The translations under genes and the position numbers were made by a program. From positions 1-64,000 of the forward strand of contig NZ_JAIFXZ010000004.1 of assembly GCF_021033825.1 (NCBI RefSeq): DNA of 64,000 bases. The letters are read 5' to 3'. The notes beneath the pieces are model-generated. The model had not been told where the DNA came from, searched no databases, and saw only the letters and a program-made list of their open reading frames with translations. Shown one piece after another: positions 17,192-27,690 of the stretch (position 1 is its first letter; each line of letters begins with the position of its first letter). The stretch is from Dietzia aurantiaca (GTDB taxonomy: Bacteria > Actinomycetota > Actinomycetes > Mycobacteriales > Mycobacteriaceae).

Positions 17192-17911
17192 ATGTCCGAC
17201 CCCACCGTCACGCCCGGCCCCGTCACTACCGACGGCCCTTCCACCGCCGCCGACGTGCTCGAGCGGATCCTCGAGGATCGCCACAGTTGCCGAGCATTCA
17301 ACCCGGAGCCGGTCGACGAGGCGACGATCGAGAAGATCCTGCGAATGGCGCAGCGAACCGCGTCGTGGTGTAACTCACAGGCCTGGCAGATCGACCTGGT
17401 GTCGGGTGATGCGACGGCCGCGTTCGGCAAGGCCCTCACCGACTACGTGGCGTCCAACGACATGCGATCGGATCTCCCGGCACCCGAGCGTTATGACGGC
17501 GTGTACGGCGATCGCCGCCGGGCCAGCGGGTACGGGCTCTACTCGGCGCTGGGGATCGAGCGGTCCGACCACGACGCCCGCGCGCGTCAGATGCTCGAGA
17601 ACTACCGGTTCTTCGGCGCCCCGCACGTCGCCATCATCACGTCCGACGCGGGACTGGGGACCTACGGCGCGGTGGACTGCGGCGCGTATGTGTCCACGTT
17701 CCTGGCGGCGGCGTCATCGCTGGGTGTGGCGACCTGCGCGCAGGCCGCGCTGGCGTTGTACTCGGACGGGGTCCGCGAGCACCTGGCCATTCCGGAGGAC
17801 CGGCTGATCGTGTGCGGAATCGCGTTCGGCTACGCTGACCCGGAGCACCCTGCGAACGCGTTCCGCACCGAGCGTGCCGAGCTCGCGGATGTGGTGCGTC
17901 GACACTACTGA
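17192..17911 (+). CDS. Nitroreductase-family FMN oxidoreductase
   Basis: A 239-aa protein of the nitroreductase fold, normally an FMN-dependent dimer using NAD(P)H to reduce nitro groups, quinones or enones. Visible features are the FMN-binding RHSCRAFNPEPVDEATIEKIL near residue 30, ASWCNSQAWQ and the C-terminal CGIAFGYADPEHPANAFRTER. The ATG at 17192 follows GGGAGTG. The physiological substrate is unknown. It converges on the small membrane protein gene. Confidence 0.88.
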   Translation: MSDPTVTPGPVTTDGPSTAADVLERILEDRHSCRAFNPEPVDEATIEKILRMAQRTASWCNSQAWQIDLVSGDATAAFGKALTDYVASNDMRSDLPAPERYDGVYGDRRRASGYGLYSALGIERSDHDARARQMLENYRFFGAPHVAIITSDAGLGTYGAVDCGAYVSTFLAAASSLGVATCAQAALALYSDGVREHLAIPEDRLIVCGIAFGYADPEHPANAFRTERAELADVVRRHY

Positions 17912-17933
17912 GCAGGGACGCTGACCGAGTCTG

Positions 17934-18176
17934 TCAGTAGCCGATCTGTCCGCGCGGGGAGTCCGGCCCCTTGATGCCCTTGCGCACCTTGAGCCCGTAG
18001 TAGACGGTGGCGATCCCGGCGAGGATCGCCACGACCATGAAGAACGAGCTCGCGAACAGTCCGATCGGCAGCGACACAACCGTCACGCCCAGCGCGATCG
18101 CGGTGTTCCGCGAATTCTTGCGGACCTGCTGCTTCCGGAGCTCGATCGAGTTCGGCTGGTAGGGCTGCATGCTCAT
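17934..18176 (-). CDS. Small two-helix membrane protein
   Basis: An 80-aa protein with a basic N-terminal region and two hydrophobic segments (residues 26-44 and 45-61), then a short polar tail. No known function. It begins 4 bp after the yigZ stop, so the two genes form an operon. An in-frame ATG at 18170 is an alternative start. Confidence 0.7.
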   Translation of the reverse strand: MSMQPYQPNSIELRKQQVRKNSRNTAIALGVTVVSLPIGLFASSFFMVVAILAGIATVYYGLKVRKGIKGPDSPRGQIGY

Positions 18177-18180
18177 GTAC

Positions 18181-18858
18181 TCAGGATTCCATATCCCGGC
18201 GGGTGGCCGCGTTCTCGGTGGTCGCGACCCCCACGGACTCCCACTCGACGCCCCCGGACGTACGGGCAGCGAGGATCGGTCCGAGCACCTCGAACTCGCC
18301 GGCCACGCTCAACCGCACCCGCCGCCCGTAGTCCACATCCCGCACCTGCGCCCCGGCCGCGCGGAGGGCCGACTCGAGTCCGCCGGCCACGGCGTGGTCG
18401 ACCTCGGCGACCCAGGCCGGCGTCTGCACGACCTCCACCACGCGTCCGGCACGCCACGCCTCGTCCACCGCGTCCGTCACCGCCGCCGCATACGCCCTGG
18501 CCAGCCCGCCGGTGCCCAACTTGGTGCCGCCGAACCACCGCACCACCACCGCACACAGCCCGGTCAGTCGGCTGCCGCGCAGCACGTCCAGCATGGGGGT
18601 TCCCGCGGTCCCGGACGGCTCGCCGTCGTCGTTGGACCGCTCGATCCGGCCGGCCCCGTCCGCGTCCACCAGGTAGGCGCTGCAGTGATGGCGCGCGGTC
18701 GGATACGTGGCCCGGAGCTCGGCGATCAGGGCGCGGGCGGCCTCGTCGTCGTCGCACCTGCGCAGTACCGCCACGAACCTGGAGCGTTTCTCCTCGTACT
18801 CCCCCGTCACGTCCGGTCCGGCGGTGAGGCGGAGAGCGCGGGGCGCGATCTGGTCCAT
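18181..18858 (-). CDS. yigZ: YigZ/IMPACT-family protein
   Basis: A 225-aa protein of the UPF0029 family. Signatures are EEKRSRFVA, RSNDDGEPSGTAGTPMLD and VVRWFGGTKLGTGGLARAY, followed by the C-terminal DUF1949-type domain. IMPACT relatives bind ribosomes or regulate translation in eukaryotes; the bacterial role is not settled. The ATG at 18858 has GATACT 6 nt upstream, a weaker version of the leaderless pattern seen at other genes here. Confidence 0.88.
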   Translation of the reverse strand: MDQIAPRALRLTAGPDVTGEYEEKRSRFVAVLRRCDDDEAARALIAELRATYPTARHHCSAYLVDADGAGRIERSNDDGEPSGTAGTPMLDVLRGSRLTGLCAVVVRWFGGTKLGTGGLARAYAAAVTDAVDEAWRAGRVVEVVQTPAWVAEVDHAVAGGLESALRAAGAQVRDVDYGRRVRLSVAGEFEVLGPILAARTSGGVEWESVGVATTENAATRRDMES

Positions 18859-18932
18859 GCCCCCAGTATCACGGTCCGCACGGCGTCCCGCCCGGCCGCC
18901 CGCGGCCCCACACATCCCGCGCGACACTTGCC

Positions 18933-18938
18933 TACCCT
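18933..18938 (+). promoter_or_regulatory. -10 box for leaderless transcription of treZ
   Basis: TACCCT ends 6 nt before the GTG at 18945, which has no ribosome-binding site. Confidence 0.55.
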
Positions 18939-18944
18939 GGCCAT

Positions 18945-20759
18945 GTGACCTCCCCGCGCCACGCGACCAACTCCCACCGCGACCCCTCCCCCAATCCTCT
19001 CGACGACGTCTTCTCGGTCTGGGCGCCGTACGCCCGCGCCATCGGCCTGGTTCTCGACTCCACCGACACCACCCCGATCCCGATGCACCGCACCGACAAC
19101 GGATGGTGGGTCTCAGACCTGCGCCGGGAGGAGGGCAGGGACTACGGGTTCGTGCTGACGGGCGACGACGACGAGGTGCGCCCCGCCCGACCCGACCCGC
19201 GATCGACGCGACAGCCCTCCGGTGTGCACGGGCTGTCACGGGTGCACCGCGTCGACCCGGCGCGCTGGACCGATTCGTCCTGGACGGGGCGGCAGCTGGC
19301 CGGGTCGGTGATCTACGAGATGCACGTGGGCACGTTCTCGGCCGGTGGGACCCTGACCAGCGCGATCGAGCATCTGGACGAACTGGTCGCCCTCGGCGTC
19401 GACATGGTCGAGGTGATGCCGGTGAACGCCTTCAACGGCGAGCACGGCTGGGGTTACGACGGCGTGGCGTGGTTCGCGGTGCACGAGGCCTACGGCGGAC
19501 CGGACGCGTTCCAGGAGTTCGTCGACGCGTGTCACGCGCGCGGGCTCGCCGTGTGTCTGGACGTGGTCTACAACCACCTGGGGCCGTCGGGGAACTATCT
19601 GCCGGAGTTCGGGCCGTACTTGTCAGCGGCCGACGGCCCCTGGGGGTCGGGGCTCAATCTGGACGGTCGGGATTCCGACGAGGTGCGGCGATACATCATC
19701 GACAATGCGCTGCGGTGGTTCGACGAGTTCCATGTGGACGCGTTGCGGCTGGATGCGGTGCATGCCCTGCACGACGGCTCGGCGGTGCACCTGCTCGAAG
19801 AGCTGGCAGTGGCGACGGAGTCGCTGTCCACACATCTGGGGCGGCCGTTGTCCCTGGTGGCGGAGTCGGACCGGAACGATCCGCGGACGATCACCGCACG
19901 GGAGGCCGGCGGTCTCGGACTGCACGCCCAGTGGGACGACGACGTGCACCACGCCGTCCACGCCGCGGTCTCCGGGGAACGGCAGGGATACTTCTCGGAT
20001 TTCGGCTCACTCGAGGCGCTGCGTCAGGCGCTGACAGGGGCGTTCGTGCATGCGGGGACGTGGTCGTCGTTCCGGGGCCGGGTGCACGGCCGGCCGGTGG
20101 ACGTGGGCCGCCTTCCGGGATCGCGCTTCGTCGCCTACACGCTCACCCACGACCAGGTGGGCAACCGCGCGGCCGGCGATCGGCCGTCCATGAGCTTGTC
20201 ACCGCAGCAACTGTTGGCCAAGGCGGCGATCGTGCTGTGCTCGCCGTTCACCCCGATGCTGTTCCAGGGCGAGGAGTGGGGTGCAGCGACACCGTTCTGC
20301 TACTTCTCCTCGCATCCCGAGCCGGAGTTGGCCGAGGCGGTGCGGGGTGGCCGGCGGCGGGAGTTCGCGGCGACGGGCTGGGACCCGGCCGAGGTGGCGG
20401 ACCCGCAGGACCCGGGGACGTTCCACCGGTCGAAACTCGACCGCGCCGAGCAGACCGCCGAGCCGCACGCCGGAATCCTCCGAGTCTACCGGGAGTTGAT
20501 CGCCCTGCGGCGAGCCGAGCCGGAACTCAGTGATCCGTGGCTGGGCTATGTCCGCGTCGAGACGGGAACGGAGGCCGCGGACGACCGGTGGCTCGTCGTT
20601 CACCGCGGATCGGTGGCCCTCGCGGTCAATCTGGGCACCGAACCGTGCCGGGTCCCGCTGGACGGCGAGCCGCTGCTCGCCTCGGGAGCGGTCGCCGACA
20701 CGGACTCGGTGTTCTGCCAGGCATTTGGGTTCGCGGTGCTGAAGAAGCACGCCGGCTGA
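18945..20759 (+). CDS. treZ: Maltooligosyl trehalose trehalohydrolase
   Basis: A 604-aa GH13 enzyme that releases free trehalose from maltooligosyl trehalose, completing the TreX-TreY-TreZ route. It has an N-terminal beta-sandwich (FSVWAPYA) and the catalytic regions CLDVVYNHLGPSGNY, ALRLDAVHAL (nucleophile), LVAESDRND (acid) and THDQVGNRA. The GTG at 18945 is fixed by the TACCCT box. Unlike many actinobacteria, treZ is not adjacent to treY here and has its own promoter. Confidence 0.93.
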   Translation: MTSPRHATNSHRDPSPNPLDDVFSVWAPYARAIGLVLDSTDTTPIPMHRTDNGWWVSDLRREEGRDYGFVLTGDDDEVRPARPDPRSTRQPSGVHGLSRVHRVDPARWTDSSWTGRQLAGSVIYEMHVGTFSAGGTLTSAIEHLDELVALGVDMVEVMPVNAFNGEHGWGYDGVAWFAVHEAYGGPDAFQEFVDACHARGLAVCLDVVYNHLGPSGNYLPEFGPYLSAADGPWGSGLNLDGRDSDEVRRYIIDNALRWFDEFHVDALRLDAVHALHDGSAVHLLEELAVATESLSTHLGRPLSLVAESDRNDPRTITAREAGGLGLHAQWDDDVHHAVHAAVSGERQGYFSDFGSLEALRQALTGAFVHAGTWSSFRGRVHGRPVDVGRLPGSRFVAYTLTHDQVGNRAAGDRPSMSLSPQQLLAKAAIVLCSPFTPMLFQGEEWGAATPFCYFSSHPEPELAEAVRGGRRREFAATGWDPAEVADPQDPGTFHRSKLDRAEQTAEPHAGILRVYRELIALRRAEPELSDPWLGYVRVETGTEAADDRWLVVHRGSVALAVNLGTEPCRVPLDGEPLLASGAVADTDSVFCQAFGFAVLKKHAG

Positions 20760-20790
20760 TCGACGGGGTACCGCTTCCCGCCGTGCCCCC

Positions 20791-20849
20791 TCGAGAAGAG
20801 TGTTTGGAACATCTCTACTCGCGCAACGTGCGCGCAATGCTCTTCTCGA
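20791..20849. terminator. Nested palindromes between convergent treZ and ilvA
   Basis: TCGAGAAGAG at 20791-20800 pairs with CTCTTCTCGA at 20840-20849 (10 bp perfect). The loop holds a second hairpin, CGCGCA-ACG-TGCGCG at 20820-20834, and the short TGTT-TGG-AACA. The symmetric placement in a 115-bp convergent gap fits a bidirectional terminator. Confidence 0.55.
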
Positions 20850-20874
20850 CGAGGGGAGGGCTCGGGAGGACGGT

Positions 20875-22149
20875 TCAGGTGAGGTACTCGTACGCGGCGG
20901 TACCGGGCTCCAGCCGCTCGCATTCGATGCGCGAGGCGTCCATCCGCTCGAGGAGGGAGTGCAGGCCCGTCGGCGAGCCGAGTTCGATGCCGACCAGGGC
21001 GGCACCGATCTCGCGATTGTTGCGCTTGAGGTAGTCGAACTGGGTGATGTCGTCTTCCGGGCCGAGCACCTCGTCGAGGAAGCGGCGCAGCTGGCCGGGC
21101 TCCTGAGGGAACTTGACCAGGAAATAGTGCTTGAGCCCCCGGTGGACCAGCGAGCGTTCGATGATCTCGCTGTAGCGCGAGACGTCGTTGTTCCCGCCGG
21201 AGACGATGCAGACGACGGTCGCACCCTCGTCGATGTCCAACTGTTCCAGCGCGGTCACGGCGAGTGCCCCGGCGGGCTCGGCGATGACTCCCTCGGTCTG
21301 ATAGAGGTCGAGCATGGCGGTGCAGACCGCCCCCTCGTCCACCGTGAGGACCCGGATCCGATCCGTCATGGAGGAGATCACCTCGAACGGCAGCTCGCCG
21401 AGCCGCGCGACGGAAGCCCCGTCGACAAAGGTGTCGACCGTATCGAGAGTGACGGGCTCCCCCGCCTCGAGCGCCCGGGTGAGGGAGGGGGCGCCGGCGG
21501 GCTCGACCGCGATGATCTTGCAGTCCGGCGCGTACTCGGCCAGGTACGTGGCGATCCCCCCGACAAGGCCGCCGCCACCGACCGGTACCACCACGGCGTC
21601 GGGCGCCCGGTCGAGCTGCGCGAGGATCTCCGCGGCAATGGTGCCCTGGCCGGCCATGGTCGCGGGGTGGTCGAACGGCGGAACCAGTGTCGCTCCGGTC
21701 CGGTCGGCGTCCGCGCACGCTGCTGTCTGGGCGGCGTCGAAGTTGGCGCCGGTCACCACGAGCTCCACCCAGTTGCGGCCGTGGGACAGGATGCGATCAC
21801 GCTTCTGCTTGGGCGTGTTGTTGGGCACGTAGATGCGCCCGTTGATGCCGAGCACGCGGCAGGCGAACGCCACACCCTGGGCGTGGTTACCGGCACTGGC
21901 CGCCACCACCCCGGCGCTGCGCTCGTCCTCGCCCAGTTGCGCCATGAGGTTGTAGGCGCCACGGATCTTGTACGAGCGGACGCCCTGCAGGTCCTCACGC
22001 TTGAGCAGGACCCGCGCACCGGTCTGCTCACTGAGCCGCTCACTGACGTCCAGATCGGTCGACCTGATCACGTCGCCGATCCGCCGGGCGGCAGCGTCGA
22101 TGTCGTCGGTTGTCACGGCCTGGTCGGTGGCGGCGTCAGTGGAGGTCAC
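20875..22149 (-). CDS. ilvA: Threonine ammonia-lyase (threonine dehydratase, biosynthetic)
   Basis: A 424-aa PLP enzyme that deaminates threonine to 2-oxobutanoate for isoleucine synthesis. The PLP lysine is Lys61 in SYKIRGAYN; SAGNHAQGVA and GGGGLVGGIA bind the cofactor. The C-terminus (from about residue 335) has a single ACT-like regulatory domain (HYFLVKFPQEPGQLRRFL), the short form. The GTG at 22149 lies 42 bp after the dnaE stop. Confidence 0.93.
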   Translation of the reverse strand: MTSTDAATDQAVTTDDIDAAARRIGDVIRSTDLDVSERLSEQTGARVLLKREDLQGVRSYKIRGAYNLMAQLGEDERSAGVVAASAGNHAQGVAFACRVLGINGRIYVPNNTPKQKRDRILSHGRNWVELVVTGANFDAAQTAACADADRTGATLVPPFDHPATMAGQGTIAAEILAQLDRAPDAVVVPVGGGGLVGGIATYLAEYAPDCKIIAVEPAGAPSLTRALEAGEPVTLDTVDTFVDGASVARLGELPFEVISSMTDRIRVLTVDEGAVCTAMLDLYQTEGVIAEPAGALAVTALEQLDIDEGATVVCIVSGGNNDVSRYSEIIERSLVHRGLKHYFLVKFPQEPGQLRRFLDEVLGPEDDITQFDYLKRNNREIGAALVGIELGSPTGLHSLLERMDASRIECERLEPGTAAYEYLT

Positions 22150-22191
22150 GACGACCAGTCTCCCACCGCCACCGTCGCCGCCGCCAACCGG

Positions 22192-25100
22192 TCAGCCCGT
22201 GAGACACCCCGGGCCCAGGAGCGCCTTGAGATCGCCCATGAGCGAGGAGGAGGTCTCGACCCGGAGATGATCGTCGAGCCGCAGCACCGTGGACGAATCC
22301 CCGCTGACCAGCCGCAGGTGAACATCCGACGGGCCGGGATGCCGGCCCAGGACCTGCTTGAGCGCGGTGACCGTCTCGATGGTGCACATCCGTGTGGCCA
22401 GCGTCAGCGCGAGCGGCGCGCCGTTCCCGCCGACCACCAGGTCCGGCACCTCGAGGGTGTCGCCGAACACCGAGACCCGGTCTTCGCGGATATTGATACG
22501 GGCCTTGACCAGCACCACCGCGTCCTCCGCGATATCCAGCGCCGCGAGCCGGTAGGTCTTGGGGAAGAACAGGACCTCGACGCTCCCGTTGAAGTCCTCG
22601 ATCGTGACGATCGCCCACGGCTCGCCGTTCTTGTTGACCCGGCGGTCGACGCCCGAGATGATCCCGCCGATCGTCACCGCGGTTCCGTGCGCGAGTTCAC
22701 CCTCGTGGATCGTCGCGATGGTCGTGTCGGTTTTGGCCTCGAGTGCGGCTTCGAGTCCGTCGAGCGGGTGACCGGAGACGTACAGGCCCAGCATCTCGCG
22801 TTCCAGCGCGAGCTTCTGCTTGGTGTCCCACTCCTCGTCGGGCACGCGGACGGCGAACACGTCACCGAAACCGCTGTCGGCCCCGGTGTCGTCTCCCCCA
22901 CCGAACAGGTCGAACTGTCCGACGGCCTCGGCCTTCTTCGTGGACATCACCGACTCGACGGCGTCCGCGTGGACGAGGAACAGGCCCTTGCGCGGATGCT
23001 CGAGAGCATCGAACGCGCCGGCCTTGATGAGCGACTCGGTGACCTTCTTGGTGCAGGCCGTCTGGTCGATCTTGGCCAGATAGTCCGAGAAGTCGGTGAA
23101 CGCGCCCTTCGCCTCGCGTGCGGCGACCACGGACTCGACCACGTGCGCGCCGACATTTCGCACGGCGCCCATGCCGAAGCGGATGTCCGTGCCCACCGAG
23201 GCGAAGTTGGTGAGCGAGTCGTTGACCGACGGCGGCAGGACACGGATGCCCATCTGGCGACAGTTGGACAGGTACAGGGCAGCCTTGTCCTTGTCGTCAC
23301 CCACCGAGGTGAGCAGGGCGGCCATGTACTCGGCCGGATAGTTGGCCTTGAGGTAGCCGGTCCAGAAGGAGACCAGGCCGTAGCCGGCGGCGTGCGACTT
23401 GTTGAACGCGTACGAGGCGAACGGCTCGATGGTGCCCCAAAGGGCGTCCACGGCGTCCTTGGAGAAGCCGCGCTCGAACATGCCGCCGGAGAACTTCTCG
23501 TACTCGGCGGCCAGGACCTCGGCCTTCTTCTTACCCATGGCCTTACGGAAGCCGTCGGCTTCGCCGGCCGTGTATCCCGCGAGCTCGCGGGAGATGGCCA
23601 TGATCTGCTCCTGGTAGACGATCAGACCGTGCGTCTCGCCGAGGATCTCCTTGAGTGGTTCCTCCAACTCGGGGTGGATGGGCACCAGTTCCTGCTTGCC
23701 GTTCTTGCGATCGGCGTAGTTCCAGTGCGTCCCCATGCCCATCGGGCCGGGCCGGTACAGGGCGAGGGCGGCCACGATGTCGTTGAAGCCGGTCGGCTTC
23801 ATCCGCTTGAGCAGCTCGCGCATACCGCCGGAGTCGAGCTGGAACACGCCGAGGGTGTCGCCCCGGGCGAGCAGTTCGTAGGTGGGCAGGTCGTCGGTGC
23901 TCAGGGTGTCGAGGTCGATCTCCTCGCCGCGGTTGAGCTTGATGTTCTCCAGGCAGTCACCGATCACGGTGAGGTTCCGCAGGCCGAGGAAGTCCATCTT
24001 CAGCAGGCCGATGTCCTCACAGGAGGGGTAGTCCCACCCGGTGATGAGGGCCCCGTCCTGTGCGCGCTTCCACATGGGGATCACGTCGAGCAGCGGCTCG
24101 GAGGACATGATCACCGCACACGCGTGCACGCCGGCCTGACGGACCATGCCCTCGAAGCCGCGGGCGGTCTCGTAGATCCGCTTGACGTCCGGGTCCGTCT
24201 CGAGGAGCTGGCGGACCTCGGCTGCCTCGCCGTAACGCTCGTGCCCCGAATCGGTGATGCCGGACAGCGGGATGTCCTTGGCCATGATCGGCGGCGGCAG
24301 CGCCTTGGTGATGCGGTCGGCGATCGCGTAACCGGGCTGTCCGAAGTTGACGCGTGCGGCGTCCTTGATGGCGGCCTTGGTCTTGATGGTGCCGAACGTG
24401 ATGACCTGGGCGATCTTGTCCGCGCCCCATTTGTCGGAGGCGTAGCGGATCATCTCGCCGCGGCGACGGTCATCGAAGTCGATATCGATATCCGGCGCGG
24501 ACGGTCGCTCCGGATTGAGGAACCTCTCGAACAGCAGGCCGTGCTCGATGGGATCGATATTGGTGATCTTGAGCGCATAGGCGACCAGCGCGCCGGCGGC
24601 CGAGCCTCGGCCCGGCCCGACCTTGATCCCGATGGAACGGGCGTGCTCGATGAGGTCACCGACCACGAGGAAGTAGCCCGGGTAGCCCTTGCCCTTGATG
24701 ACCTCGAGCTCGAATTCCGCGCGGTCGATGTACTCCTGCGGTACGCCGTCCGGGAAACGCCACTGCAGGCCCTTGTGGACCTCCCTAGACAGCCAGGTGT
24801 CCTCCGTCTCGCCCTCCGGCACGGGGAACTTGGGCATCCGGTCCTTGGGCGTCCAGATGTCCTCGTAGGACTGCACGCGCTCGGCGACCCACAGAGTGTT
24901 GTCGCACCCCTGGGGGACCTCGGAGTCCCACTGGGCACGCATCTCCTCGGCGGACTTGAGGAAGTACCCGTCCCCGTCGAACTTGAAGCGGTTCTCGTCG
25001 GCCAACGTCTTGCCGGTCTGCACGCAGAGCATGGCCTCGTGGGCGTGGGCCTGGTCGCGGGTGACGTAATGGCAGTCGTTGGTGACCAGCGGCGGCATCC

Positions 25101-25740
25101 CGAGGTCCTTGCCGAGCTTGAGCAGGTCCTCGCGGACCCGACGCTCGATGTCGATCCCGTGGTCCATCAGCTCGAGGAAGAAGTTGTCCTTACCGAAGAT
25201 CGACTGCCACTTCTCAGCGGCCTCGTAGGCCTCCTTGATGTGCCCGAGCCGCAACCGCGTCTGGATCTCACCCGACGGGCAGCCGGAGGTGGCGATGATC
25301 CCCTCGGAGTGCTCGGCGAGGATCTCCGCGTCCATACGGGCCCACTTGCCGAGTTGGCCCTCGTAGGAGGCCAGAGAGGACAGCAGGAAGAGGTTGCGCA
25401 GACCGGTGGCGTTCTCCGCCACCATCGTCATGTGCGTGTAGGCACCCGAACCGGCGACATCGTCACCCTTCTGGTGCTTCTCGCCCCACAGGACGCGTTT
25501 CTTGTTGAACCGCGACTCGGGCGCGACGTAGGCCTCGATACCGATGATCGGCTTGATGCCGGACTTGACGGCCTCCTTGTAGAAGTCCGACGACCCGTAC
25601 ATGTTGCCGTGGTCCGTCATCCCCACCGCGGGCATCCCGAGCCGGGACGCCTCCTTGAACAGGGGATCGATCTGAGCCATCCCGTCGAGCATCGAGAACT
25701 CGGTGTGATTGTGCAGATGCACGAACTGGGATCCGCCCAC
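22192..25740 (-). CDS. dnaE: DNA polymerase III alpha subunit
   Basis: The 1182-aa replicative polymerase of the DnaE1 type. It has an N-terminal PHP domain ([15 protein letters not shown]), the catalytic palm with [12 protein letters not shown], the tandem helix-hairpin-helix region and a C-terminal OB fold ([20 protein letters not shown]). PHP metal-ligand residues look intact, which fits intrinsic proofreading as reported for mycobacterial DnaE1. The GTG start follows TAGGAGG. Confidence 0.95.
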   Translation of the reverse strand: MGGSQFVHLHNHTEFSMLDGMAQIDPLFKEASRLGMPAVGMTDHGNMYGSSDFYKEAVKSGIKPIIGIEAYVAPESRFNKKRVLWGEKHQKGDDVAGSGAYTHMTMVAENATGLRNLFLLSSLASYEGQLGKWARMDAEILAEHSEGIIATSGCPSGEIQTRLRLGHIKEAYEAAEKWQSIFGKDNFFLELMDHGIDIERRVREDLLKLGKDLGMPPLVTNDCHYVTRDQAHAHEAMLCVQTGKTLADENRFKFDGDGYFLKSAEEMRAQWDSEVPQGCDNTLWVAERVQSYEDIWTPKDRMPKFPVPEGETEDTWLSREVHKGLQWRFPDGVPQEYIDRAEFELEVIKGKGYPGYFLVVGDLIEHARSIGIKVGPGRGSAAGALVAYALKITNIDPIEHGLLFERFLNPERPSAPDIDIDFDDRRRGEMIRYASDKWGADKIAQVITFGTIKTKAAIKDAARVNFGQPGYAIADRITKALPPPIMAKDIPLSGITDSGHERYGEAAEVRQLLETDPDVKRIYETARGFEGMVRQAGVHACAVIMSSEPLLDVIPMWKRAQDGALITGWDYPSCEDIGLLKMDFLGLRNLTVIGDCLENIKLNRGEEIDLDTLSTDDLPTYELLARGDTLGVFQLDSGGMRELLKRMKPTGFNDIVAALALYRPGPMGMGTHWNYADRKNGKQELVPIHPELEEPLKEILGETHGLIVYQEQIMAISRELAGYTAGEADGFRKAMGKKKAEVLAAEYEKFSGGMFERGFSKDAVDALWGTIEPFASYAFNKSHAAGYGLVSFWTGYLKANYPAEYMAALLTSVGDDKDKAALYLSNCRQMGIRVLPPSVNDSLTNFASVGTDIRFGMGAVRNVGAHVVESVVAAREAKGAFTDFSDYLAKIDQTACTKKVTESLIKAGAFDALEHPRKGLFLVHADAVESVMSTKKAEAVGQFDLFGGGDDTGADSGFGDVFAVRVPDEEWDTKQKLALEREMLGLYVSGHPLDGLEAALEAKTDTTIATIHEGELAHGTAVTIGGIISGVDRRVNKNGEPWAIVTIEDFNGSVEVLFFPKTYRLAALDIAEDAVVLVKARINIREDRVSVFGDTLEVPDLVVGGNGAPLALTLATRMCTIETVTALKQVLGRHPGPSDVHLRLVSGDSSTVLRLDDHLRVETSSSLMGDLKALLGPGCLTG

Positions 25741-25773
25741 GCAGCATTCCTCCTAGGACTTGTCCGGCCCAGT

Positions 25774-26745
25774 CTAGGACGGATCTACGACAGCCTTCGA
25801 CTTGCCGACGTACGCCCTGCGCGGCGACCTCCCTGCCAGCGTGAACGCCACGACCGCTGCCCAGATGAGGGCGAAACCGACCCACTGCACGGCGTCGAGC
25901 CGCTCCCCCACGACGATCAGACCCCACGCCATCTGCAGCACCGGGACGATGTACTGGAGCATGCCGACGGTGGCCAGGGGGATGCGCTGCGCAGCGAAGG
26001 CGAACAGCAGAAGCGGCACCACCGTGACCAGCCCGGAGGCGACGAGCACCGCCGTGTGCCCGGGGCCGAAGCCGGTGAACGTGCCCGCCCCGGTCGCGCC
26101 GAGCCACAGGAGCAGGGCCAGGGCGAGTGGAGCGATCACCGCCACCTCGCCGGTCATGCCGATCACCGGGTCCACCCGCAGCTTCTTCTTGAAGACCCCG
26201 TACAGGCCGAAGCTCACCGCGAGGATCACCGAGAGGGTGGGAAAATGACCGTAGCCGACGGTCAAGACGCCGACGGCGATGACGGCGAGGCCCACGGCCG
26301 ACCACTGTGGGCGTGTGAGTCGTTCACCGAAGATGACCACCCCGAGCAACACACTCACCAATGGGTTGATCGTGTATCCGAGGGCCGCCTCCGTGACGCG
26401 CCCGGAGTTGACCGTGAACACGTACACGCCCCAGTTGGCGGAGACGAACACCGCGGCGCCGGAGATCCAGCCCCACGAGGCCCGGTCCACGGCCCGCAGG
26501 TCGCGCCAGCGGCGCAGGAGCGTGAGCACGATCGCCATGACGACCAGCGACCACACGATGCGGTTGGCGAGGATCTCCAGGGCGCCCGCGGGTTCGAGGA
26601 GCGGGAAGAACGCGGGGAAGAACCCCCACAGGGTGTAGGCGGCCACGCCCGCGGCCATCCCACCGGCGACGGGCTTGTCGACGGCCGCCGGGCCCGTGCT
26701 CCCGCCCGCCCGCTCGCCTGCATCGCCACCGCTCACTGTCGCCAC
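25774..26745 (-). CDS. RarD/EamA-family membrane transporter
   Basis: A 323-aa protein with about ten transmembrane helices in the drug/metabolite transporter fold. RarD-type marks are GVAAYTLWGFFPAFF near residue 34, NWGVYVFTVNSG, EAALGYTINPLVSVLLG and LLFAFAAQRIPLATVG. The substrate is unknown; relatives include chloramphenicol-sensitivity protein RarD. The first GTG is at 26745, but a GTG at 26736 is better spaced after AGGTGG and may be the true start. Confidence 0.85.
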   Translation of the reverse strand: MATVSGGDAGERAGGSTGPAAVDKPVAGGMAAGVAAYTLWGFFPAFFPLLEPAGALEILANRIVWSLVVMAIVLTLLRRWRDLRAVDRASWGWISGAAVFVSANWGVYVFTVNSGRVTEAALGYTINPLVSVLLGVVIFGERLTRPQWSAVGLAVIAVGVLTVGYGHFPTLSVILAVSFGLYGVFKKKLRVDPVIGMTGEVAVIAPLALALLLWLGATGAGTFTGFGPGHTAVLVASGLVTVVPLLLFAFAAQRIPLATVGMLQYIVPVLQMAWGLIVVGERLDAVQWVGFALIWAAVVAFTLAGRSPRRAYVGKSKAVVDPS

Positions 26746-26877
26746 CTGCTCATTCGCGCCACCTGCTCACCGCCGCAACCATAGCCGCGACACGGTGTCG
26801 GCCCGCCCCCGATAACCGCCCCCGCGGACACCTCCGCCGCGAGCAGGGCCCGCGACTACGGCCGGGCCGCAGTCAGA

Positions 26878-26931
26878 CGTCGGTCGGGTGGCCGGCGCCG
26901 GTCAGGCGGCCGACGTCGGTCAGCTGGCCGG
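26878..26931. repeat. Three 18-bp tandem repeats
   Basis: Imperfect units begin at 26878, 26896 and 26914 (CGTCGGTCGGGTGGCCGG and variants). They straddle the 3' end of the neighbouring membrane-protein gene, whose stop is at 26920-26922, so the last unit overlaps the final codons. The rest of the 174-bp gap to the transporter gene shows no gene. Confidence 0.6.
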
Positions 26932-27690
26932 GACAGGAGCACTGTCGGGCAGCGGCGAGGCCGACCGGACGTGCTGCGGCAGGAGCGGCCGCACGGCGAA
27001 ACGCCCCGACACCGCGTCGGCGGGCAGTGCCTCGACCGCCCGGACGCCGGGCCGTCCGGACACCGCGCGCAACTGCTCGGGCGTACCGCGGACGAGCAGC
27101 CCGACGATCGCCGGATCCCCGTCCCGGATCCGCGCGGCGGTCAGCGCGGAGGTCTGCGCCCCGCGATCGGCGCCGACGTCTCCGGGCCCCGGCTCGCGAC
27201 CCGCCCCGAGCCCGCTGACCACCCCGTCCAGGCCGCGACCGAACGCCGGCTCGCGCGAGGGCTCCCCCGCCACCGGCTCGGCCAGGACGACCTCGGCCAC
27301 CGGCATGGCGACGCCCTCCACCGGCACCTGCGCGATCAGCCCGGACACGCGCGGCAGCCCCCGCGCGACAGCAACCGCGTCCGCGACCGACCATGCCTGA
27401 ACCGCCGAGACGAGCGCCCAGTGGTCCGTGTCGGGATCGGTGGACGGGTCCGGGGAGCCGGTGGTGTCGTCGTCGTCGCGGTGGTCGTCTCCCGCACCCA
27501 CGTCGAGCGACGCGGCGGCGCGCTCCAGATACTCGGCCACGGGCTCGCCCGGATCGGGCCCTACGGCGTCACTCATCACGCCCGGCGCGCGCGGCAATTC
27601 GGTGCGCAGCGCGGTGAGGATGGTGACCAGCGCCAGCACGATCACCACGCCCACTCCCGCGACCCTGGCCACCCGCGCGGCGACGGTCAT
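26920..27690 (-). CDS. Hypothetical membrane-anchored protein
   Basis: A 256-aa protein with one N-terminal transmembrane segment (about residues 8-28) and a long outward-facing region of low complexity, rich in Asp, Pro, Val and Ala. The acidic linker ([20 protein letters not shown]) lies near residues 68-90. No domain is recognised. The ATG overlaps the rluD stop by 4 bp (ATGA), so it is coupled to lspA-rluD. The 3' end lies in a tandem repeat and may vary between strains. Confidence 0.6.
   Translation of the reverse strand: MTVAARVARVAGVGVVIVLALVTILTALRTELPRAPGVMSDAVGPDPGEPVAEYLERAAASLDVGAGDDHRDDDDTTGSPDPSTDPDTDHWALVSAVQAWSVADAVAVARGLPRVSGLIAQVPVEGVAMPVAEVVLAEPVAGEPSREPAFGRGLDGVVSGLGAGREPGPGDVGADRGAQTSALTAARIRDGDPAIVGLLVRGTPEQLRAVSGRPGVRAVEALPADAVSGRFAVRPLLPQHVRSASPLPDSAPVPAS

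Noticed and set aside
18707-20533. A 608-codon plus-strand frame overlapping treZ
   Set aside because: Frame-shifted shadow of treZ made mostly of Arg, Gly and Ala; treZ has all GH13 motifs.
20800-26784. A 1994-codon open frame on the plus strand
   Set aside because: It is antisense to ilvA, dnaE and the RarD-like gene; the product is low-complexity His/Asp/Arg/Val sequence caused by the high third-position GC of those genes.
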